Positions 48,495 to 56,302 of a DNA stretch of 64,000 bases are shown piece by piece (within the stretch, counting starts at the first letter, position 1; the number at the start of each line of letters is the position of its first letter). The notes below the pieces were generated by a model. That model saw nothing but the letters and a program-made list of their open reading frames with translations, was not told the origin of the DNA and made no database searches. This stretch comes from Phycisphaerales bacterium (GTDB taxonomy: Bacteria > Planctomycetota > Phycisphaerae > Phycisphaerales > UBA1924): the NCBI GenBank assembly GCA_035627955.1, contig DASPKU010000010.1, positions 1 through 64,000 of the forward strand, given 5' to 3'. A program made the position numbers and the translations under genes.

Positions 48495-49445
48495 ATGAAG
48501 GCTTCGGCGCGTCGGTCCGGCTTCACGCTCATCGAGCTGCTGGTGGTGATCGCGATTATCGCGCTGCTGATCGGCATCCTGCTGCCGGCGCTGGGCAAGG
48601 CCCGCGAGGCGGGCAAGCTCAACAAGTGCCTGAGCAACACCCGGCAGGTCGGGCTGGCGATGACGTACTACGCCAACGACTGGAAGTACTGGTACCCGAT
48701 CATCCCGTTCAAGCCGCCGCCCAGCCCCAGCAACGGATGGACGCAGTGGAATCAGCCTCCGAGCGGCTACCGCGCGCTGACCGATCAGTGGGTCCGCGGC
48801 GGCGTTGCTGGCCTGTTCAGCCTCAACCAGGTTGGCGACGGCGTGAGCACCGGGTTCTACGGCCAGTCGATCGCGGAGGGTGACCCGCTTGAGAAGTACC
48901 CCGACGGCAACACCACCCCGCTGATGCGCGGCTACCTCGACGGCTTCGGCACGCTCACCTGCCCCTCGGACAGCGAAGACCGCTATTACCGCAACGGCAT
49001 CTCCAACCCGCCCCTTGACGGGATGTACGCTACCGCGGCGGTGAAGAACCCCAAGGTCTGCGGCAGCGAGTCGGACGTGATTTCGTACAACATCAGCTAT
49101 CTCTACATCGCGGGCATGAAGTCGGACGACCCGCAGATCCTGGCGCCGGCGCCGATCTGGGGCGACGAGACCAACGGGCCCGACATCAGCACGGATGCGT
49201 GGTACGGCGACAACCCCGGGGGTTCGGCGACGGCGAACGCGACGCAGGCGGGCACCACGCCCGGCATGTTCTCCAAGTTCGACAATCACAAGACCTCGGG
49301 CGGCAACTACACCTTTACCGACGGTCACGCGCAGTTCCTCACCGGGCGCGTGTGGTACAACTTCTTTTCGAGCGACAACACCGCGGGGACGAGCATCAAC
49401 GTGGTCAACCCTCGCCGCAGCGACGCGACGCAGACCATTGATTGA
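48495..49445 (+). CDS. type II secretion/type IV pilus-like pseudopilin
   Basis: 316 residues from ATG 48495. The prepilin site and helix are clear: [20 protein letters not shown], then [20 protein letters not shown]. The tail has the H-X9-DG motif [17 protein letters not shown]. These pseudopilins are numerous in Planctomycetes. Upstream of the sugar transporter; no terminator is seen between them (49446-49553), but a TAGGCT box at 49500 may start a new transcript. Confidence 0.87.
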   Translation: MKASARRSGFTLIELLVVIAIIALLIGILLPALGKAREAGKLNKCLSNTRQVGLAMTYYANDWKYWYPIIPFKPPPSPSNGWTQWNQPPSGYRALTDQWVRGGVAGLFSLNQVGDGVSTGFYGQSIAEGDPLEKYPDGNTTPLMRGYLDGFGTLTCPSDSEDRYYRNGISNPPLDGMYATAAVKNPKVCGSESDVISYNISYLYIAGMKSDDPQILAPAPIWGDETNGPDISTDAWYGDNPGGSATANATQAGTTPGMFSKFDNHKTSGGNYTFTDGHAQFLTGRVWYNFFSSDNTAGTSINVVNPRRSDATQTID

Positions 49446-49553
49446 GGCGTGACACACGCGGGGTTGTCCCCAGGCCCTGACAGGATGCACGGGCGCGGGT
49501 AGGCTATCGACCCCCTCCGCCGGCTGAGCCGCGGGGCGGGTTGGAGGCTGTGA

Positions 49554-50900
49554 TTGGCCGCAGGGGCGACAACGGGTGCAACGGGCGCGGGGCGGTCGCT
49601 GCTCAAGCGCGTGCTGCTGGCGCAGGAGATCGGGCTGGTGGCCGTGATCCTGCTGATGGCCCTGGGCCTGACGCTGTTCGGCGGCACGAAGAACAAGCGG
49701 GTGCAGACCGAGAGCGGCCAGTGGGAGGTCGTGCAGGTCAATAAGTTCCTCGACGCCCAGAACCTCGTGCTCTTGGCCAAGGACGCGAGCTTCGTGGCGA
49801 TCATGGCCGTGGGCATGACGGGGGTGATCGTCATGGGCGGCATCGACCTGTCGGTGGGCTCGGTGTACGCGCTGTGCGCGCTCGTGGGCGGGATGTTCCT
49901 GCGGTACAACTGGGCCAACGGGCCGCCGCCGCTGTCCTTGGGGGGGCACGGGTGGCTGGCGTGGACGCTGCTGGTCGCCGGGCTGTGCGCCGCGGCCGCG
50001 TCGGGCGCGGCACTCAAAAGCGCGGGCTCGGCGGAGGGGACGAAGAAGGCCAGGGCGGGCGGGCTGACGCTCGCGGCCATCGGCGGAGCGGCCGTGCTGG
50101 TCGTGATCGGCGCGTTCGTCGTGTCGGTCCGCGATGAGGGCGCACCGGCGGCCGCGGCCTACGGCTGGAAGACGTCAACGATGCTGTCGGTGGTGGTCGG
50201 CGTGGGCGTCTGCTGCCTGGTGGGGGCGATCTGCGGGCTGATCAACGGCTCGCTGGTGGTCGGCCTCAACGTGCACCCGTTCATCATCACTCTTGGAATG
50301 ATGACGGTCGTCCGCGGCATCGCGTTCGTGCTGACGGACGGGCTGTCGGTGAGCGGAGTGCCCGAGGGGTTCACGCGCGGGTTCTTCAAGGCGGGGTTCT
50401 GGGAGCAGGCGATCGGGGTGCCGGTGTACCCGGTGCCGGTCGTCGTGATGATCATCGTCGCGCTCGCGGGCGCGTTCGTGCTGGCCCGCACCGTTTATGG
50501 ACGGCGCGTGTACGCCATCGGCGGCAACGAGACGGCCGCGCGGTACGCGGGCATCCCCGTCGGCCGCGTGAAGATCCTGACATTCACGCTGATGGGGCTG
50601 CTGGCGGGGCTCTCGGCGTGCGTGTCGCTCGGATATCTCGGCTCGGCCTCGAGCAATGACGGCATCGGCTATGAGCTGAGCGTGATCGCCGCGGCGGTGA
50701 TCGGCGGGGCCTCACTCAGCGGCGGGCGCGGCTCGGCGGTAGGGGCGGTGCTGGGGGCCGTGCTCATCCAGCTGATCAACAACGCGATGATCATCCTCGA
50801 CATCAACACCAACTACACCAACATCGTGATGGGGGCCGCGATCGTCGCGGCCGTGGTGCTGGATCAGACCAAGGCGCGGCTGTTGCCGGGCGGCCGATAG
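49554..50900 (+). CDS. sugar ABC transporter permease (RbsC/XylH type)
   Basis: 448 residues from a TTG at 49554; no other in-frame start fits. The membrane core is diagnostic for the ribose/galactose class: VIVMGGIDLSVGSVYALCAL, FIITLGMMTVVRGIAFVLTD, ETAARYAGIPVGRVK, and GYELSVIAAAVIGGASLSGG. It is about 110 residues longer than usual RbsC because of extra hydrophobic segments and a charged loop near 120-205. First of three genes permease, binding protein, ATPase, which would import a monosaccharide such as glucose or galactose; the ligand is not determined. Confidence 0.9.
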   Translation: MAAGATTGATGAGRSLLKRVLLAQEIGLVAVILLMALGLTLFGGTKNKRVQTESGQWEVVQVNKFLDAQNLVLLAKDASFVAIMAVGMTGVIVMGGIDLSVGSVYALCALVGGMFLRYNWANGPPPLSLGGHGWLAWTLLVAGLCAAAASGAALKSAGSAEGTKKARAGGLTLAAIGGAAVLVVIGAFVVSVRDEGAPAAAAYGWKTSTMLSVVVGVGVCCLVGAICGLINGSLVVGLNVHPFIITLGMMTVVRGIAFVLTDGLSVSGVPEGFTRGFFKAGFWEQAIGVPVYPVPVVVMIIVALAGAFVLARTVYGRRVYAIGGNETAARYAGIPVGRVKILTFTLMGLLAGLSACVSLGYLGSASSNDGIGYELSVIAAAVIGGASLSGGRGSAVGAVLGAVLIQLINNAMIILDINTNYTNIVMGAAIVAAVVLDQTKARLLPGGR

Positions 50901-50922
50901 CGGCAAACACAGGAGTGAATCC

Positions 50923-52032
50923 ATGAAGACTCTGAAGCGGTTGGGCGCGGCGGCCCTGATGGGCGTGCTGGCGCTGGGCGTGAGTGCAGGCCTGGGCGGG
51001 TGCGAGAAGAAGCCCGCGGCCAACAACACAACCCCCGCGCCCAAGAACGCGGGCACGAACTCCGGCGCGGGCAACACCACTGCGACCGGCGACACGAGCA
51101 AGACGGGCAACAACGCGGCCGCGCCCGCGGCCGGCAAGAAGAACCTGACCATCGGCGTTATCGCCAAAAGCACGGGCAACCCAGTCTTTCAGGCGGCCAA
51201 GACCGGGGCGGAGAACGCCTGCCGCGAGCTGGGGCAGAAGTACGGAATCACCATCGAGATGAAGTGGCTGACGCCGGTGGACGAGGACGCGGCTAAGCAG
51301 GCGCAGAACGTGGAGCAGCTGGTGTCGCAGGGCGTGGACGGGATCTCGATCTCGTGCAGCAACGCGGAGACGCTGACAGGCGTGATCAATGACGCCGTCG
51401 ACAAGGGCGTGGTGGTCGTCACGTTCGACAGCGACGCCCCCAACAGCAAGCGGATGGCGTACTACGGCATCAATGACGTGGAGTGCGGCCGCGCGGTGAT
51501 GCGCGAGCTGGCGAAGGCGATGGGTGACAAGGGAGGGACGGTGGCGATCCTGTCGGGCAACCAGACGGCGCCGAACCTGAACGCGCGTATCCAGGGCGTC
51601 GAGGAGGAGCTGGCGAAGCTGAAGGACAAGGGCTTCACCCTCAAGGGCAAGTGGAACACGAAGGAAACGCCCGGTGACGCCGCGGCCATGGTGCAGCAGG
51701 TTCAGGGCGCGAACCCGGACATCGCCGGCTGGGCGATGGTGGGGGGGTGGCCGCTCTTCACGCAGAACGCGCTGGACAACGTGAACGCGAAGGTGGTCTC
51801 GGTGGACACGCTCCGCGAGGAGCTGGACTACGTGAAGGCGGGCAAGGTGCAGGCGCTGATCGGGCAGGACTGCTACGGCTGGGGCTACGAGTCGGTGCGG
51901 ATGATCGTGGAGAAGCTGGTGGAGGGGAAGACGCCCGCCAAGCCGATCAACAACTTCGAGCTCGCGGTGGTGACGCCCGCGAACGTGGACCAGTACTACG
52001 GGAAGTGGGAGGAGTGGCTGGGGAAGAAGTGA
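50923..52032 (+). CDS. sugar ABC transporter substrate-binding lipoprotein
   Basis: 369 residues. Lipoprotein signal with lipobox LGGC (Cys27), then a Thr/Asn/Gly-rich spacer and a type I periplasmic binding fold: LTIGVIAKSTGNPVFQAAKT, EQLVSQGVDGISISCSNAET, VVVVTFDSDAPNSKRMAYYG, and GWGYESVRMIVEKLVEGK. This is the RbsB/XylF-like family. AGGAG precedes ATG 50923. The ligand cannot be assigned from sequence. In operon with the permease (22-base gap) and, after a heptamer array, the ATPase. Confidence 0.92.
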   Translation: MKTLKRLGAAALMGVLALGVSAGLGGCEKKPAANNTTPAPKNAGTNSGAGNTTATGDTSKTGNNAAAPAAGKKNLTIGVIAKSTGNPVFQAAKTGAENACRELGQKYGITIEMKWLTPVDEDAAKQAQNVEQLVSQGVDGISISCSNAETLTGVINDAVDKGVVVVTFDSDAPNSKRMAYYGINDVECGRAVMRELAKAMGDKGGTVAILSGNQTAPNLNARIQGVEEELAKLKDKGFTLKGKWNTKETPGDAAAMVQQVQGANPDIAGWAMVGGWPLFTQNALDNVNAKVVSVDTLREELDYVKAGKVQALIGQDCYGWGYESVRMIVEKLVEGKTPAKPINNFELAVVTPANVDQYYGKWEEWLGKK

Positions 52033-52088
52033 GCGGAAAGCGGAAACCGGAAACCGGAAACCGGACGTCGGAAGTCGGAAGTCGGATT
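52033..52088. repeat. 7-bp tandem array, eight units, directly after a stop codon
   Basis: GCGGAAA x2, CCGGAAA x2, CCGGACG, TCGGAAG x2, TCGGATT; starts at the first base after TGA (52030-52032) of the binding-protein gene. It lies inside the transporter operon. Confidence 0.9.
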
Positions 52089-52177
52089 GATCGCGAGCGC
52101 CGGTCTGCAAGGAGCGGCGCTCGTATTCGAGCATCGAACCAACCCACCCCAACCCCTCCCTCTGGGAGGGGCTTTCA

Positions 52178-53788
52178 ATGCAGGAACACCACGACAACTT
52201 CCTCGTCGCGAGCGGCGTGTCCAAGCGCTTCGGGATCACGCAGGCGCTCGATGACGTGTCGGTGTCGTTCCGGCGGGGGGAGGTGCACGCGCTGATGGGG
52301 GAGAACGGCGCGGGGAAGAGCACGCTCGGCAAGGTCATCGCCGGGCTGCACCGGGCCGACAGCGGGACGGTGACGCTGGATGGGCGGGTGCTCAAGCCGG
52401 GGTCGCTGGACGACGCGTTCGACGCGGGCGTGCGGCTGGTGCACCAGGAGCTGGCGCAGTGCCCCAACCTGTCGGTGGCTGAGAACCTGTGCCTGCACGA
52501 CCTGCCGCGCCGGTACGGGCTCGTGGACGACCGCGAGATGGCTCGACGCGCGGCGGCGCTGGTGCACAAGCTGGACGCGAGCATCGATGTAGAGGCCCCG
52601 CTGGGGCTGCTCAGTCCGGGGCGGCGGCAGATCTGCCAGATCGCCGCGGCGCTGGAGGAGCGGGCGGGCAAGCCCGCGGCGCGCGTGATCGTGCTGGATG
52701 AGCCGACGAGCTCGCTCTCGATCAGCGAGGCGGACCGGCTGCTGGAGATCACGCGCGGGCTGGCGGCGCAGGGGATCACGGTGCTGTACGTGAGCCACCG
52801 CATGGGCGAGATCTTCGCCGTGTGCGACCGGGTGACGGTGCTGCGGGATGGGAAGTTCGTCGCGACGAGCGTGACCAAGGAGATCGACGAGCCGACGCTG
52901 GTGGAGCAGATGATCGGGCGGCGGATCGAGACGGCGCGGGCGCGGGAGTTTTCAAGGGGTGTCGTGGCGGGCAGCGCGGGGGCGGAGTCGGCGGGAATCG
53001 CGGCGCTCGCGGGCGGGGAGCACCACGGGCGGCCGGGCGCGGTCACACTCGAGGTGCGAAACCTCTCGAGCAGCAAGGTGAAGGGCGCGTCACTCCAGGT
53101 GCGTGCGGGAGAGATCGTGGGAATCGGCGGGCTGGTTGGCGCGGGGCGGTCGGAGCTGCTCAACGCGATCTTCGGTCTGGATCCGACGGCCAAGGGCACG
53201 GTGCTGGTGGAGGGGCGCGAAGTCTCGATCGCAAACCCCGCGGGACCGATCCGCGCGGGGATCGGCTATGTGCCCGAGGACCGGCGGAACCAGGGGCTGT
53301 TCTTCCAGCTCGGCGTCGACGAGAACATTCTGATGCCCTTCATGGCCCGCTTGGCGCGGGTGATGGGCGTGCGGTCGGCGTCGCGCGAGGCCGCGCTGGT
53401 CGGCGGCAGGCTTAGCGAGTTCCGCGTCAAGGCCGCGGCTACGAGCAGCCTGCCGGGCGAACTCTCGGGCGGCAACCAGCAGAAGCTGCTTATCGCGCGG
53501 TGGATGGGCAAGCAGACGAAGGTGCTGCTGCTGGATGAGCCGACGCGCGGCATTGACGTGGGGACGAAGGCGGAGATTTACAAGGCGGTGCGGCAGGCCG
53601 CGGACGCGGGCGCGGCGGTGCTGCTGGTATCGAGCGAGATGCCGGAGCTGCTGGCGTTGTCGGACCGCGTGCTGGTGATGTGCGGCGGGCGGATCACGGG
53701 GGAGCTGGCTGGCGAGGCGATGACGCAGGCGGGGATTTTGCGGCTGGCGACCTCGGACGACGTTCGGAACGAGCCCCGAACGAAGTGA
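52178..53788 (+). CDS. sugar ABC transporter ATP-binding protein, two nucleotide-binding domains (RbsA type)
   Basis: 536 residues. Domain 1: Walker A GENGAGKST, signature LSPGRRQ, Walker B VIVLDEPTSSLS. Domain 2: degenerate Walker A GLVGAGRSE as usual for this class, signature LSGGNQQK, and LLLDEPTRGIDVG. Cytoplasmic motor of the transporter whose permease and binding protein lie upstream. Start ATG 52178 with GGGAGGGG upstream. Its last codons (encoding RNEPRTK) and stop lie within the left arm of a dispersed inverted repeat, so the C-terminus may have been altered by the repeat. Confidence 0.93.
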   Translation: MQEHHDNFLVASGVSKRFGITQALDDVSVSFRRGEVHALMGENGAGKSTLGKVIAGLHRADSGTVTLDGRVLKPGSLDDAFDAGVRLVHQELAQCPNLSVAENLCLHDLPRRYGLVDDREMARRAAALVHKLDASIDVEAPLGLLSPGRRQICQIAAALEERAGKPAARVIVLDEPTSSLSISEADRLLEITRGLAAQGITVLYVSHRMGEIFAVCDRVTVLRDGKFVATSVTKEIDEPTLVEQMIGRRIETARAREFSRGVVAGSAGAESAGIAALAGGEHHGRPGAVTLEVRNLSSSKVKGASLQVRAGEIVGIGGLVGAGRSELLNAIFGLDPTAKGTVLVEGREVSIANPAGPIRAGIGYVPEDRRNQGLFFQLGVDENILMPFMARLARVMGVRSASREAALVGGRLSEFRVKAAATSSLPGELSGGNQQKLLIARWMGKQTKVLLLDEPTRGIDVGTKAEIYKAVRQAADAGAAVLLVSSEMPELLALSDRVLVMCGGRITGELAGEAMTQAGILRLATSDDVRNEPRTK

Positions 53789-53851
53789 GCGGGCAGAGTC
53801 GCGATGGAGCCGCGTCGCACGAAGAACCCCTCACTGCGTTCGGGGCTCGTT
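53768..53851. repeat. inverted pair of the AACGAGCCC dispersed repeat
   Basis: Arms AACGAGCCCCGAACGAAGTG-A (53768-53788) and 53831-53851 are complementary at 20 of 21 positions. The left arm includes the last seven codons and stop of the ATPase gene. It lies between the ATPase gene and the convergent GH31 gene and could terminate both. Confidence 0.88.
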
Positions 53852-53870
53852 GCGAACGCCACAGGCGAAC

Positions 53871-56054
53871 CTACTTCGCCGTGACGGGCGTGCCGTCCTG
53901 CCCTTCGCCGTGGAGCTCCTTGTCTCCCAGCACGCGCACCATCACGGCCCGCTTGTCACGCGGGCGGCTGCCCTCGGTGTTGACCACCTGCACCTCGACG
54001 CTGCCGTCGGGGTTGCGCGTCGCCTCGTACGTCGTCAGCAGGTACTCGCCCTTCTGGAATCCGTAGCCATCGCCCGCGTCCTCGTACAGCGTGCCGCTGG
54101 CGCGCCCCTTGTCGTCGAGGTTCACGAGGAGCGTGAGGGGGTTGAGCGGCTTCTCGTCCACGTACTGGATCTCGGGGCCGATGGGCACAATGGCGCCGGG
54201 GCGGACGAACAGGCGCGGGTTGTCCTTGCTCCGGGGCTCGAGCACTTCTCGCCACGAGCCCGCGGGCATCTTCGGTGACTTCCCACCCTCCTTGCTTGTT
54301 TGCGCCACAACCAGCACATCGCCGCCGATGAGGAAGGAGTCATCCTCCGCCCGCAGCGCTGCATCCTTCGGATCAGCGAAGAACGTCGGGCGCGCCACCG
54401 GCAGGCCCGTCACGTGCGATTCGCGGAACACCGTGTAGTAGTACGGCATGAGGATGTACCGGCGCGTGATCGCTTCGCGGCAGCTCTCCTCCACCTTGGG
54501 ACCGAAGGCCCACGGCTCCTTGTTGATGCTCTCCTTGGCGGTGTGGCCGCGGGGGAAGGGGAAGAGGGCGCCGAAGCCCATCCAGCGGGCGAAGAGCTGG
54601 CCGTCGCCGTTGCCGTTGAAGCCGCCGATGTCGGGGCCGCTGAAGGGCTGGCCCGACAGCCCAAGGTTCAGCACCATGGGGATGGACATATCAAGGTGCG
54701 GCCAGTCGGCGTTGTTGTCGCCCGTCCACGAGGCCGCGTAGCGGTGGCCCCCGATGTAGTTCGCGCGGCTCAGCACGAAGGGCCGCTTGTCGGGGTTGGC
54801 GGCCTGGATGCCCTCACGGCTGCCCTTGACCATCAGCATGCCGTAGACGTTGTGGTAGCGGGCGTGGTCCCCCGCCGCCTTGTCGCCCTGCGGCTTGCCC
54901 GCGGGCGTGAGCATCGCGGGGTCGCCCCGGTGCCGGTTGTCCTCGGGCATGGTCTTGGACTTGACGTTGAACACGGCGGGCTCGTTCATGTCGTTCCACA
55001 CGCCGGTGATGCCTTGGGCCATGAAGTCCTGGTAGAAGCCGGCCCACCACTGGCGCACTTCAGGTGAGGTGTAATCGGGGAACACGCACCAGCCCGGCCA
55101 CACCTCGCCCTTGTACGTCTCGCCCTTGGCGTTCTTGACCCAGACATCCTGCTTGGTGCCGGTGTCGTAGATCTGCGTAACGCCGGACTCTTTCTCGGCG
55201 TGCACGCCGGGGTCGATCATCCACACGTTGTGGAACCCGTCCCTGAGCAGGTCGTCGTTGAGCTTCTTGGGGTCGGGGAAGTGCTCCTTGTTGAAGGAGA
55301 ACACGCGGAACTTGTCCATGTAGTCGATGTCGTACCAGATGACGTCGCAGGGGATCTTCCGCTCGCGGAAGTTCTGCGCAATCTCGCGGGCCCGCGCTTC
55401 GGGGAAGTACGAGTAGCGGCACTGGTGGTAGCCGATGGCCCACTTCGGCGGCATCGGCATCGGCCCGGTGAGCTCGGCGAGCGTGCTTACCACTTCCTGA
55501 GGCGACTGCCCTTCGATGACGATCACCGGGAACGAGGGCCCCTCGGCGTGGAAGATGATCTGGTCGGCGCGGGTGGCGCCGGTGTCGATGGTGCAGCGGT
55601 AGGTGGTGTCGGCGAGCACGCCGAAGGCGGTGCCGTCCTTGCGCACGGCCAGCACCCACGGGTGCGACTGGTACAGCGAGGGGTAGCTCTCGGTGTAGCC
55701 GTAAGCATCCGTGTTCCAGGTGACGACCTTGCGGCCGTTGCGCAGCAGCGGGCCTGCGACCTCGCCCGTGCCGTAGAGGGACGTGCCCTCGGGGATCTGG
55801 ATGTTGGCCTTGTGGGTGCCGTCCTTCTGGGTGCTGAAGCCGATGGCCGACTTCACCGCGACCTCGCCCGCGATGGGCTTGACCGTGTCCAGCAGGGCGT
55901 AGGAGGGGAGGGCGGCCTGGCGGGCGTCCTCACTCTCGAAGAACCGCACGGCGTTCTTCGCAAGGCGCTCCTTCACGATCTGGGCGGTGGCGCTGGTGCC
56001 GGCGGCGAGCAGGATGGCGAGGGCGGCGAGGCTGCTGATGACAGGACGGCGCAT
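53871..56054 (-). CDS. GH31 family alpha-glucosidase/alpha-xylosidase
   Basis: 727 residues from ATG 56054 (AAGGAAC upstream). Signal peptide with SLAALAILLAAGTSATA. The GH31 barrel has the nucleophile segment GVWNDMNEPAVF (Asp355), the acid/base region RYAASWTGDN and WAIGYHQCRYSYFPEA near the barrel start. A C-terminal beta domain follows. It hydrolyses alpha-linked glucosides or xylosides in the periplasm or outside. No dockerin, unlike its neighbours. Convergent with the sugar ABC transporter, which could import its product. Exact specificity unknown. Confidence 0.93.
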   Translation of the reverse strand: MRRPVISSLAALAILLAAGTSATAQIVKERLAKNAVRFFESEDARQAALPSYALLDTVKPIAGEVAVKSAIGFSTQKDGTHKANIQIPEGTSLYGTGEVAGPLLRNGRKVVTWNTDAYGYTESYPSLYQSHPWVLAVRKDGTAFGVLADTTYRCTIDTGATRADQIIFHAEGPSFPVIVIEGQSPQEVVSTLAELTGPMPMPPKWAIGYHQCRYSYFPEARAREIAQNFRERKIPCDVIWYDIDYMDKFRVFSFNKEHFPDPKKLNDDLLRDGFHNVWMIDPGVHAEKESGVTQIYDTGTKQDVWVKNAKGETYKGEVWPGWCVFPDYTSPEVRQWWAGFYQDFMAQGITGVWNDMNEPAVFNVKSKTMPEDNRHRGDPAMLTPAGKPQGDKAAGDHARYHNVYGMLMVKGSREGIQAANPDKRPFVLSRANYIGGHRYAASWTGDNNADWPHLDMSIPMVLNLGLSGQPFSGPDIGGFNGNGDGQLFARWMGFGALFPFPRGHTAKESINKEPWAFGPKVEESCREAITRRYILMPYYYTVFRESHVTGLPVARPTFFADPKDAALRAEDDSFLIGGDVLVVAQTSKEGGKSPKMPAGSWREVLEPRSKDNPRLFVRPGAIVPIGPEIQYVDEKPLNPLTLLVNLDDKGRASGTLYEDAGDGYGFQKGEYLLTTYEATRNPDGSVEVQVVNTEGSRPRDKRAVMVRVLGDKELHGEGQDGTPVTAK

Positions 56055-56302
56055 GCGAGGTTCCTTGAAGCCCCGATAACCCGTGCCGGGTGGGGGTTGG
56101 GCAGCGTACAGCCGGATCAACGGCTCGGCCAACCCCCTGACCAGATGGTCCGGACCTCTCGCCGATAGAGCACGCCCGCGGAACCGCGTAGATGCGCTTC
56201 CAGAATCGATCTTTGGGTGCGATACTCGGGGGTGATCGCTGCCCGCGGCCGCGCCGTTCATGCTGCGCGCCCCCCGACTTCGTCTGCTTGAGGAACTCTT
56301 CG

